From: Tubiluchus corallicola | Taxonomy: Eukaryota > Priapulida > Priapulimorpha > Priapulimorphida > Tubiluchidae | DNA: 64,000 nucleotides | Reading direction: 5' to 3' | NCBI GenBank assembly: GCA_030141605.1 | Contig: JAQGDQ010000009.1 | Span: 961,001 to 1,025,000, forward strand | Shown: in pieces, positions 1 to 37,702 of the stretch | How the letters are laid out: each line of letters opens with the position of its first letter | Numbering within the stretch: the first letter of the stretch is position 1 | The notes under the pieces: generated by a model | Database searches by the model: none | Told to the model about the DNA's origin: nothing | The model's input: the letters and a program-made list of their open reading frames with translations, nothing else | Program-made: the position numbers and the translations under genes

Positions 1-3000
1 TGATCTTTTATTTGTAAGATGCATTTGATCATCGCGTAAAATGCATTAAAAAGTTTCAATAAATTATTAATTATTGTTATATGCATTGCGATTAAGCATT
101 AATTATTCTTGTTAATGTTAGGTTTGATCATAGATAGTCCTACTGCATTAACTATAATCTAATAATGACCTGATCATTGACACCACCTATTGGTAAAAAT
201 GTAAAATCATGAAACGTATATACATACGTATACGTATTAGTTGTATGTGCTTTTCAGGTATTTGCCAAATAGTTTGCTTGATATTTGTTCAAGCAACTTT
301 TTGTTTTAGAATTTTCATTATTCCAACTTATTTTTTATCTGCCATGAGCATCTATGACTTAAATATTTGACTCTGCGCAAAGTGGTTGTAATTTTACCTT
401 ATTTGGTACAGCTGTCAGCTGTATTTCCACAGAGTGTATAATTTTTGAACCTGTTAAATTTTTTTAGACATTTCTGGTTCATCTGAAACCCAACAACCAG
501 CTTAAATGCACATAAATGTATTTACAGTTCAAGTTGCCGAAACACTCACACAGCACAATTTATCTTTTACATAAAGTCAAACGAGATGCTCATGCACTTT
601 GAACACTACACCTTGTATTATCACATTATTCTACTGTTTTACACTTACTACAACCTTTACTGCTGCTGCTTTTTTCAAGAACAATTATTAGGGTTGTGAA
701 CATGCTTTCTGTTACTCTCCCTAACAAATTGTCATGATGGAGTATAATGTGGAGAATGTTGTGTGACCGCTTATCCATTCAACAGTGTCCGAACAATGCA
801 CATTAAGCCACTATTGTATTAACTTTTTGCTAGTCTCTATCTCTAAAACAAACAAATAAAAGCAATTTTTTTCTGATAAGATTCCTGTGTTGTTCACAAA
901 ACTTACAGTTCACTTGCACAAAACATGTACATAACAACAGCTTGGAACATTGTTTCAACATTATAGTATGAACTTAGATAATGTAGTTAAATTAGGGAAC
1001 TGATACTGAAACAGACTGACCAAAGCAACCCAAAAGTTGTTAGTTTATGACATCACCTATTAGCATTGCGAGAGTCCCAAAGTATAGCAATCAGTTAACA
1101 AGCACTTTGGCGCATTTTTTATTAGCCACATTCTGTTAAAAACCATATACCTGATTCACCTTCAATGTCACACAGTTAACATTCAGCCAAGTGTGTGGCT
1201 CACCTTACCGGAAGATAAATTTATAGGAAAAACTCGTGTAGCTCATACAACTCTATATATATTATAAACTTGGGTGAGAAATTGACAAGAAAAAAATAAA
1301 GTTAGACTATCAAAACAGGTTAAATCTTATCTACAAAAGCAAACAATCTAAGCATTAACAATTACAGTCATTAACTTACCGTATTTATATAAATTTACAA
1401 TTTAGTAATCTGCACATCTAGAAACTACAATAAAACAATTTGATTTCTATGTTATTAAATGTTAAAGATCAACTCTCCTGTTACTTTAACAGACCTGCCT
1501 GTAGATGGCATCACTGTATTACACAATTTACAACTTTGATTTAAAGTACAGAATAACATGAAAGTTCAGAATAGCGCAGTTACTGTGTTGTAACAAATAT
1601 TATATTACATAGCTGTGCAGTGCCAGAGTCGCAGAAAAGACGAATAAAAAATAGTATCCATAATAATTTTAATATCACCTTGTTGTAAATGGCTTCATGC
1701 TATTACAGGTTAACAATAATTTTTGGTCTTGAACCGATTCTACACCACAGAAGCCAAGAAACCTTATTTACATCATTACGAATAACGGTGCAGAATTCGG
1801 TGTACTCCGCCAAACACAACAAAAGAGTGAAAATTTTATAGCCGATTACGACATTTGTGAAACCATTTTAGATTCATAGTCTTAAATGTTAAATGCTGCA
1901 AGGAAGTGTAGCAGTGTTTTGTATTATACAGATGAGCAGGAAATTCATTTTAACGTACAAAAGTACATAGCACAGCTATTAGAAAGTGAACGGCATGCTC
2001 ATAATTATAAAAAATCACACAAAGCTAGAACTGCAGAAACTCATTGCATTTAAAGTGCAATATTAGAAAAATATTCTCAGCAATTAGATAACAATGTAAC
2101 ATCAAACACGAAGGCAGCTGCCCAATTACAAGCTTAATGAAAGAGAACAATCATTTAGTTTTACATACGTATTCTGTTAGAATGAATTATTGCAAATTTG
2201 ACACTTTGTGTGTCAACATTTCACGATACCAAACAAATTCTGCAAATTAAAACTACATTTACAATCGGTTGTCATAAAAAAGCATTTATTTAAGTTAAAG
2301 AAACATTTCCTCCAACTTTATCGAGTCACTACTGCAGCTGCCACAGACATTTTCCCATTTTGTATTATAAAAATTACTTTAATGCATTCACTGAAGGGAC
2401 CCGTGAACAATAATTTCCCCCTGGATTATTTAACGTGATGTTTCACATGCAGCGAAACATTTCACAAGTGAAATTATGTGACGTGACTATTTATGTATTG
2501 ATAGCTTTACTTTTATTTCCGTGTCTATTATTAAACAGCTGCACAAGATAACTTAATAGCTTCACATTATGAGAAACAGTAATGATCACATAAGAATAAC
2601 ATGTCCGCTTACGTACAAATATGCCGCGTCACTTGTCAGTTGCAATAACTTACAGGACATTTCCAAAATGAAAAACAACTAACATTAAATTGTAAAGTGT
2701 ACGTTTAGTTATGAGCAACAAAGCAATTTGGAAACAATACTTAAAATAAGAAAGCTTAAATGGCAACGTAACTTAGTGCGCACTCATTATTAAAGGGATA
2801 AAATAACGCTTGGGACTGGGGTTAAGTATTATACGATATATACAACATTTCACCATTGACTGTATAATAACGATTTGCACATACTTCACAAACAACAACA
2901 TTTCTGCTAAGCCAAGGTTCTCACAAAGCACATGTGGTCATAAAACACCTTTGTTGTTTTGTATACAGCAACAATGTTCTGTTCATCGTGTAGAGCTGCT

Positions 3001-3780
3001 CAAAACACAAATGATCACCTCTGCAGCAAAAAAATGCTGCATTATTATACTTCATCCCATCAGCTTATGGGCTGAATAGCTCCACAGTTCCGTGTCTTGT
3101 AGTTGCACATATCACTTTGTAATTGCACCGTAACTCATTTGTAACTTACGATTTTAAATGAACCCTGCAAAACACAATGTAACACATTAGAAAACAACTC
3201 ACTGAACTTATCTATTGTCAAGTGATGTAGCAGGAAAATGCATATTCATTTCATCAACACGGCAAGTCGACTTGTTTATTTTTGGATGTGTATAAAATAT
3301 ATGTATGTATTTATTGCTGTTCAGTTAAATTTTTATGCCTTGTTGACTTGTAATTTTTAAAGAAAGTGGGGGTAATGTTTTTCTGGATGATACTATAGAA
3401 ATTTGTAGTGGCTACTTAGTGCAAATTGATTTGTATACTTATTTAAATCTATAAGTAAATGATACCGAGTAAATAAATAAGCACTGCAGTTATTATAAAA
3501 AATAAAACAAAGCCTAAATGATTTTCATCATATTTGCTGACATGACAAAGTAAAAAAAGTTTAACCAGTGCTTTCATGCACATAAATCATATCCTACAGT
3601 AATTATTTCTAATTTAGCTTATTTACTCAGCTCCCTTTACAGACAATTTCATCTCACCATCAGTTAGAAGAAAAATGGTGAATAAGCTATACTCTTGCAA
3701 AAGAACAAAAGGGCTAAAGATAAGCTAATGAGGGATAGAGTAAGAACCTGTTTAGTCCTTGGCTACAACTGAGAGAGCCA
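1..3780. other. AT-rich stretch without a recognisable gene
   Basis: I found no conserved coding sequence on either strand. The few open frames here (for example 2208-2438 and 2810-3079, plus) have no recognisable domain and an AT-rich composition like non-coding DNA. The unassigned last exon and 3' UTR of the minus-strand kinase gene must lie left of 5421 and may be here. Confidence 0.6.
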
Positions 3781-3990
3781 ATGTGCAAGATGGCTGCTAT
3801 AAAACTAATGCTGGTTCTTTTTTTGTGCAGTGTGCAATTGACTTTGGCAGCTTACAAAGTTAGCACTCTGCAAATTATAGACAAGAATGTTCAGTGCAGA
3901 AGAAATTCTATGGCAATGACTTTCAGGTTTAACAATCCTTCCTCTGGAGTAATCTTTGCCGAACATTACAGCTGGAGTAATGAATGCAAG
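3781..3990 (+). CDS. ZP-N protein exon 1: signal peptide and first half of ZP-N
   Basis: Encodes residues 1-70. There are two in-frame start codons, Met1 and Met4. The second lies in CAAGATGGCTGC, which is close to the TISU/YY1 initiator element. Cys39 and Cys69 are the first two ZP-N cysteines. The donor is AAG|GTAGGA. Confidence 0.72.
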
Positions 3991-5245
3991 GTAGGACATT
4001 CAATGTACATATAGAATGTTTACACATCATACTTTAAATGTAATAAGACTTTATTAAAAATGAAAAGTTAAGAACAAAAGTAGTGAATATTAAGTAATCT
4101 TGTGAATGATAAGTTTATGGGATTATAAGTGAATGTGAATCAGAAATAAATGATAACCTACGGATAATTTTAAAGGAGCAGTTTCTGCAAAGCAAAAACT
4201 CATTTTGGATCCTAAGAACAAAATACAAGAACTTGTAATCATCAAAAATTAAACTGCTGCAATATTAGTGTACTAATTGTACTAAGCATTAATGTACGAA
4301 CTTTACTGAGTTATTTAATACTTTTATGGTATACAACAGTAAAATGGAAATTGTGCATTTTCTGCTAGGTTGATTAGTTTAGATTATTAAAAGGTGATAT
4401 TTAGAAGATAAATGGATTTAAGAAAGAATAAACAACATATGAATGTTAATTCGATTAGATAGAATTGTTTGCAAGAACAAGAATTGATGTATTGCATCTT
4501 GGTATAACTTTTTACTGGTTTTTAGTCAATACAGCTACAAGATCTAATCTAATGTAAGCATTGTAGGTGTGTGTGGTGTGCGGTAGTTTCTTTGAAAAAA
4601 TCTTTTTCACAGGCTCAGCTTCTTTTTGACGTGATAAGTACAGTCTATTAATGAAAAATTTTAATTGTTGGTGTCTATTCACGTAATGCATTGTGTATTT
4701 ACAGTCAATAAATGATTAACTATTTAACTAACTGCAAAATCCATTATCAAAGCTTCAGCCTTGCAGGCACACCAACAATACTTTTTTCTATGCCTTCAAA
4801 TTTTCATTTTCTGTTATTTAAAATTTTACTTAACAATATGGCACCGTCGTGACTCTGAGAGAAGAAAAGAAAAATTAAACTTTTGTCAAACAATAGTTTA
4901 TATCATGACCTTTTTAACGGCAAACAAATTTTGCAGATTTATGGACAGCTCAGACAGGCAGCAACAATCGATATCAAACTTGGAACTTGTGGCATGCAAC
5001 AGGAGCTTGGCACTTATGGGATAACCATTGTCCTTTCACAGATACCAGGGATAGTAACAAGAGATGACAAAAAGTACAGAATTCAATGCCGCTATGACCT
5101 CTACCAACAATACCCAATACTTTACACACAGTTTGTTGCAACAAGACACAAACCAAAAAGAAGAAAAATTAGGCGCAAACTAGTAAACCGTCATTTCTCA
5201 CTACCTAGAAGTCCTAGAGTTCGAAGAGCTTCACTTCTCATATAA
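3781..5245 (+). CDS. Small secreted ZP-N domain protein, two exons
   Basis: Join of 3781-3990 and 4937-5245, giving 172 residues. Exon 1 ends at AAG|GTAGGA and exon 2 follows TTTGCAG; both junctions are phase 0. Residues about 5-23 form a hydrophobic signal peptide, probably cleaved near LAA|YKV. Cysteines 39, 69, 88 and 121 have ZP-N-like spacing (C1-C4 and C2-C3 pairs in known ZP-N folds). They sit in family-like contexts: SSGVIFAEHYSW before C69, GTCG around C88, and a DDKKYRIQCRY ending. After the module there is no ZP-C domain or transmembrane anchor, only a Lys/Arg-rich tail (KPKRRKIRRK, then SPRVRR) ending at TAA. Such a protein would be secreted and may polymerise in extracellular coats or act in gamete binding; that role is inferred. 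The neighbour is the minus-strand kinase, whose exon at 5421 lies 175 bp away. Further exons made by alternative splicing cannot be excluded. Confidence 0.72.
3786..3797 (+). promoter_or_regulatory. TISU/YY1-like start element
   Basis: CAAGATGGCTGC matches the published TISU consensus SAASATGGCGGC at 11 of 12 positions and overlaps the second ATG of the ZP-N gene. In other animals TISU serves both as a YY1-bound core promoter element and as a start site on mRNAs with very short 5' UTRs. Its role here is inferred, and one such match can arise by chance. Confidence 0.35.
4937..5245 (+). CDS. ZP-N protein exon 2: second half of ZP-N and basic tail
   Basis: Encodes residues 71-172. It holds Cys88 and Cys121 and the DDKKYRIQCRY strand that closes the ZP-N fold. 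The last 35 residues are rich in Arg and Lys. The stop TAA is at 5243-5245. The preceding intron is 946 bp. Confidence 0.72.
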   Translation: MYGQLRQAATIDIKLGTCGMQQELGTYGITIVLSQIPGIVTRDDKKYRIQCRYDLYQQYPILYTQFVATRHKPKRRKIRRKLVNRHFSLPRSPRVRRASLLI

Positions 5246-5420
5246 ATAACACAAGCTCCATTTCAAGCAGTTTACATCCAAGCTACACAAAGATATAATT
5301 AAGCTTAGTTCTCTGTACGATTTTACTTTGAAAAAAATGCACAGAAAAAATACTGAGATTACTTTTGAATCGTTTTTTAAACGTAATCGTATTAAGAGTA
5401 AATAGATCATTATTACATAC

Positions 5421-31358
<25,938 letters not shown>

Positions 31359-33510
31359 GTTCTACATACGTACTGTCACAAGTATAGACACCTAATGGCA
31401 CCACCGACAATAAGTAGGATATGTTCTTATTGAAGTTTTTCAACTTTTTAACTCAGTTTTGTTCAGTTCACAAAAATTTTTGACAAATCCAATTTAAAGC
31501 GTCCTAGTGCAATTTCGTCATACCATAACATACTGAAACCACAATAAGCCGCACTTTATTTTCATACCTAGTCATCCATTAAGGCTATTTCATACTACAA
31601 AACAAGAGATTTCACTTTCCACTGTGCACATTCAGAAGAGAAAGGATGCGAAAAATTAAGTCAAACGACCTGGTCTAGATGTCACAGCCTATTTGTGGCT
31701 CCTTCAAACCACCGGAATGTGTCTGTTACAGCTGTTGCACAAACACAACGTGTGTGATATAATTGGGAACACTGACACACTATGAAGAGTTGGTTTTCAA
31801 GCTCATTTGCTGTATAAAATAATGACATGTGAATCGTGGACGTTTTAGTAAACCCTCAACAATTTGAATACACAGACAATATACTAAAGAAAAAGATATG
31901 AGACACAACCAGATCAGAGAAACACACACTAGATACACCCAATTGAAGTGTTGACAAAAACAGCCAAACAAAAAGGAATTTAAGCAAATTTAAAGTCCAG
32001 TTGGAAATCTTTATCTACACTGGCCAAAATGTGTAAAGAGTATGAAAACAAAGATAGGTCAAAAAAGAAAGATTCTTCTCTTAACGAAAGACAAAGAAAA
32101 AATAAATGAATTTGCAATAGTTTGTATAACTACTGCAGCAAACACTTGTGATTTATCATCAGCATTGCCTTTCTTCATGTCTGCTGCATAAAGGTCCTTT
32201 CGTTTTTAAAAAAAGATCATCATTAAGAAGGCTTTATATAAGCCATAATGAGAGGACCTAAGTGTTTTCCTGTGCCCAAGTACTCTCAATATGTGAAAGT
32301 ACTCTGTCTGTTCAATAGCTACGGATAACCACACGTTTCCTGCCAGTTACAAACAAGTCTTGAAAGATGCCAGCTTTTTTCACTCACAATGCAGCCATTG
32401 TGGCTTGGATAATAATCGACAAAGTCAACAAATTCACTTGACTTCCTTACTACTACTAGTGTTTATCTGACCTATAGCCTGGTGGTAATGATAACCGTTA
32501 AATAATGAACTAGTAACAAGTGATAATTGTGTTTATTTGTGCTTAACTGTAATGTAATTTCAGATGAAACAACACGTAAACATTTGAAAGAGTGACTTTT
32601 GTCCCTTCTGTGTAAAACTTTTAAGACTATGAAATCATTAATGCTCACCTCCCTAATTTTAGTAACTTACAATGCATATAAAATTAAATACTTTATTCTA
32701 ATGAAAAGTCATGTGATGTCAAAAGCATTCTAAATTTTTCCTCGCCAAAACTAACTGCATTACCTTTCTATTGTTAGGTAAAAATTCTTATACACTGAAG
32801 ATAAGAAAATATTAAAAAATACAAAAAAGAAAAATATATAACAAAGAATCTGCCGATTATTTGCTGAATCAAAGAATTTGCAAATCTTAAATTAATAAAA
32901 AATTTCAAAAATTTTACAGAAAGTAATATTTTTTAAATTTTTACTGAGAAACATTTTACAAACAAAATTCCTCTATTTACCTCTAGTATAAAAGATTAAA
33001 CAATTTCCACAGGTTATGAAGTTTTCCAGCATATACACACTAACAATGATCAGATGAATCCCTAAAACTAGAAGTAGTAAAAAATATCCAAAAAACGAAT
33101 CCTTATACGTAATGATTTTGTGAAGTCAGCAAAATTTAAATTAAAACAAAACTACTATGGAGCCTAACAATGAAACAACAAAAAATTGTTAACTCTTGCC
33201 ATAATTAATATTGACAGTGCAGACGAGTCAACGAACTCTTTACAAATACCAATCAACGCAGATATCGATCAATAGCATCATAACACCAATCATCAATTCT
33301 ATGTACTACGCCTATTGCAGCCGTTATAAATACAGACAGCATTAATCTCACAGTATGAACTCCGAGTGACATAAGCCACGTTAACAAAAACACAATACCA
33401 ATATGGCAACGCCCAGGTAACGCAACGACAGAATGTGCACCATTAAAAGTGATATTTAACAAGTCAGTGTTTGTGCATCGTACAGGTAACTATCGCACCA
33501 TCATTGCCTG
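31359..33510. other. Region upstream of kinase exon A, no gene seen
   Basis: AT-rich, no conserved frame on either strand. On the minus strand TTGTGACAG directly before exon A could serve as an acceptor for an upstream leader exon. Confidence 0.45.
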
Positions 33511-33720
33511 CTTTCATCACATACCTGTACACACGCGGGCTGGCACAATGGAAACGAGTACAAGCAATGGCTGCCACCATAATGAGATGAAATATTTATG
33601 CGGCGGGCAGGAGAGGGAGAACTGCTCTGTCTCTCTCTACGCACGCCTCAGAAACAGCGACAAGTCATTCATGCACAGCAGCGGCTGCTCTCGTACAGCA
33701 ACACGCGCAGGTAAGAGAGG
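33511..33720. promoter_or_regulatory. GC-richer block with outward-facing donors, candidate bidirectional promoter
   Basis: This 0.2-kb block has more GC and CpG than its surroundings. On the minus strand a donor ACAG|GTATGT falls after 33525; on the plus strand CAG|GTAAGA falls after 33710. A TATA-like CATAAATAT lies on the minus strand near 33592-33600. The minus transcript would run toward the kinase gene and could be its leader. Short frames exist (minus ATG at 33579, plus ATG at 33549), but neither is recognisable. Confidence 0.3.
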
Positions 33721-36635
33721 AAATCAATTATGAAAGCACACCTGTTCGTTGCTCATTCATGAATGCAATTATGCACGTTACCGGTAGGAAGTAAAAGAGT
33801 TCAACACTAACCATCAACGCAATCAGTGCCCAAGCACTGAGAAGGAAAGTAGCTTTAGGCGTCTCTTCGGCAGTAAACAATAACAGATCGGTCACCGAAA
33901 TATCTTAGCAGCAATTATATATACCTGCAAATCTTGTCATCTGAATGTAAAAAAGTCAAACCGTCGTCAGGAATAATCAATCACGGCACGAACTGAATGA
34001 ACCCTTCGCGATTCGTTACGAAATATGTGCTATCTGTGTCCAAATTTTCTGAGAAACCAAATGTATGTATAAAAACACCAAACAACAAGTAAAACTTTAA
34101 CTATTTCAGTAATTACACGGTAAAAAAACAAAATCGTCAACTATTAGTGCGCAAATTCTACAAAAGTAATCTTTGAGTATGCCACTAAAAACGAAATAGC
34201 TCGATGATGATCAGAAGACAAGTGTGATAAAATTACAAAAGCAGGCAAATAAAATCATGGAATCTGAAAATCATAAAAGAATGAATTTGTCATACAGCGA
34301 TGTGCATTTTACGATACACAATAATTCAGAAATGCAAACCAAAGAATTTAAAGTCAGTTAAGCAAGAAAACATAACCTTCAATTTCATCAGAGCTAGACG
34401 AAATCTCCTTAGAACTTGACACATTTATGGTTTGACCCACCTTCAAAAAACGCAGAGGAAATAAAATCTGCTGTACCAATTTGCTAGACAAACACAAAAA
34501 ACACAAAATTGAGAGCACTAATACGCGTTTGTTACAATTTGCTGTTTTTTTGGCATAAAAGGTAAAAATCAGCTAGATGGCCAAAAGTTATTTTTGGGCA
34601 GGCCACAATAGCAACAACTCGACAAAGGCAATTAATCGCACAAAATAAAAAAAAGTAAACATTGCTTTGACACAAAAGGAGTAATAATGTAGTTTTAAAA
34701 AGCGGTAAAATCAAAAGCTGACAAAAAATTAAGCTGGGGGGTTATGTGACCAATTTCTAATTTTGAAAGTGTCGAAGTCGTATTTCCAAATGGACAGTGA
34801 CAAATTAACTACGCAGAATTTTGGAAACTAGTGTCGCATTTTCAAGGATACAGTTATCTGTGTCTCATACAGATTTCTGTGTCACATTTCCAAGGAGACA
34901 AGAGAAATTCCTGCACGTCAAAATCGTACTCAAGGATCTTGATTAGAGAAACTTACTGTCACAGATACTCAAGGTAAACTGTTTGTTATGTCACAGTTAT
35001 TTAAAGTGATTTGTTGCTACAAGACTACAACGCACTAGTTAGAAGCGGTTTTAACGCCAGTGTGACAGTCTACTAGAGCAAAAAGAAAATTCAAAACTCA
35101 ATGTCGGATTCTGTATCTTCTTGTCACTACACAAAACGGCCTATAGATGGCCTGCAGATTTGTTATACAATACATGCCCAAAGTTGCTCCTACGAAGTGG
35201 ATAACTATATAATTGTTAACTCGGTCTGTATGTCTGTCTGTCGCCAGTCTTACAGCAGTATGAAAGTTGATACTGAATCAAGGGATGGATATGCATGTGG
35301 TAATGGTTGCAGCTTATTTATTCTTGGGTCAACTGGTGCAGAATCAATTATTTGAAATTTTTAAAGAGTCGCGTTAATTTCCAAGGTTATAAAAAAATCA
35401 AAAGCGCCCATTGTACGCCGGTACAACGAAGTTTTCCACTTTTGCTTGAATATTATCGCTCAGAACTAGTGCTGACAATCCATTAGCATGACGGTATCTA
35501 GATTTTTGCTGGATTACTACTGCAGTTACCAGTCTTGAGGACAGATTTCTTTTAACTGCCTGCCCAATATCAATCACAAACGTAATAGACATATTGTCAG
35601 TGAATATGTTTAGAGTCATTGGAAGGTTCAAGAATCAAAATCGAAAATTAGAAATATTGTGATATTTCGAATACTACGACATATAGATATCAGGGTAACT
35701 ATGCCCCTCTACTGGTGCCACTTCAAATTGTTCAAGCACTGTTTCTAAAATGTCTACAGTCTACGTTTTCTTGTTCGTTAATATACTTCTGTGCCAAAAG
35801 CTTGCTTGTGTAATTAACTGTTTTGTCACCTTTTCTAAGTGTCAGTTAACTCTGTTATTGTTGTTTGTGACTAGACCAAAGCTTCCGGCCTTTTTAAAAA
35901 CGAAATCTAGGTCAGTGCAAAATAACGCTAGCCAATGACCAGTCACAATCAGAACAAAACAGCCGCCATTCATAGAGACAAGCGGCGTATTTTCTGTGAA
36001 ATGATTCAGAGTAATCAACAGGTCGGCGCAGCGATGCAACAAATATCACGTATATAATACTCCATTTCCTTTTCATTCACTCAATTAACGCGTCCGCTTT
36101 AAATTGAGCGATTTTTAGGAATGTCTGCTAATGATAAAAGCGTTTATGTGTAATTTACACAGGACAATAAACTTTCACTGTGCAGGCACGCCTTTAAATA
36201 CAAAACTTACTCATGCCGCCATGTGGATTAATAATACAGTAAGCAGCATAGTTAAAAAAATCAGCATTGGTAGAAAACGGGTTATTTGAAACCATAATTG
36301 TGACAACAAGAAGACTTCTTAAATTTGCAATAAAAGCTCTATTATTGTAATTTTCTAAGTATTTGTTCACTGTCTATGATGTCTATGAGGCCATTTTATT
36401 TGTACATGCAGCCGGCATAGACAAGAAAATGTTTTTACTTCCTCGAGCAGCCTACAAAAAATTTTTGCACAAACGAATCGGTCGCTTGTTTGTAGTAAAA
36501 AATACTTTGTTAAAAATTATTTCTAATTAACGATATCAAAAAAATTAAGGAAATATCTCTTCTTTGACTAAAAAACATAGATTGACAATGCCATGCATTC
36601 GTCACTTTTCGTGACTTTTACCTGATATAGTGCTG

Positions 36636-36649
36636 CCATCTATAGATGG
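36636..36649. repeat. Perfect 14-bp palindrome
   Basis: CCATCTATAGATGG reads the same on both strands. The core CTATAGATGG also occurs at 23041-23050 and near 35141. Confidence 0.8.
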
Positions 36650-37563
36650 AAAATTTACTGCTATAAAATTACGCTGAGGTTTTTCGGAAGTGTGTAGCCA
36701 ATACTTACGTAATGATAAGATGTATAATAATGTGTATAAATTATAGTACAAGTACAGTATAAGAGATAGTATAACAGTATTTCAGGTTGCGGTAATTTTA
36801 TTCTTTGAACTAGTAATATATTATGACAATACAAATGAAACTGAACATATACATTGTATTTTCCATTAATCTGCGACTGGCTAATGGTATAAAATGGAAA
36901 TACAAACAACACGTGGCACAACAGAAAAGCAAGCATATTAAGTGCTTTTTTTGTGCCACGTTTATTCATACTTATAAATACGATGGTTATTTTATCAAAC
37001 GTGTGTATATGAAATCGCTCAGAGCACCCAGCAATTAACCTGTAATTTAACGCATTCATTATAACTTTAATATGCAGCAATAAAAAGATAATTTACAACA
37101 TTATTCAGATAAATTTCCAGCGCTTGGTAATTAATGTTTCCACGCATTTCTTAATGATAATAACGTTATACATATAATAAACATATTTAGAAATGCTTGC
37201 TTGCAACGAAATGCATTCCTTATAGCATTAATATAAAATCTAAAAATTCAATTTTGTTGAAAGTAATTATTTGAACTTACATGATACATCACAGTAGTTA
37301 TGAAGAGCGTACACCATTCACAAATCTGACCAGGGTTTGACCCACTGATGTGGTTTGACCTTAGCAAAGTATAAGTATGCCGTTTTTAAAACATGGTTAA
37401 ACCTCGTGGGACATGGGAAAGAAAACTTCCGCCTACAAATAACTGTGTATACACACATGACTGTATATAATCATAACTTTGATTGACCAGCTTAATGTAA
37501 TGGACCCAAGGATCCAGACAATTTGCAGATAAAGCATCAAAGCAATATTCTTGTTATGATATT

Positions 37564-37609
37564 GAGAGAGAGAGAGAGGGAGGGAGGGAGGGAGGGAGGG
37601 AGAGAGAGA

Positions 37610-37648
<39 letters not shown>

Positions 37649-37655
37649 AGGGAGG

Positions 37656-37701
<46 letters not shown>
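37564..37701. repeat. Compound (GA)n / (GGGA)n microsatellite
   Basis: About 138 bp of pure purine on the plus strand, alternating GA runs and GGGA runs in two similar blocks. It gives artificial long frames on both strands (RERE/GREGG and SLSL/PPSLP), which are not genes. Such polypurine tracts can form triplex DNA. Confidence 0.97.

Positions 37702-37702
<1 letters not shown>

Noticed and set aside
36661-37080. 139-codon minus-strand frame
   Set aside because: AT-rich, Tyr/Ile/Leu-heavy, no domain, no splice context and no relatives that I recognise.
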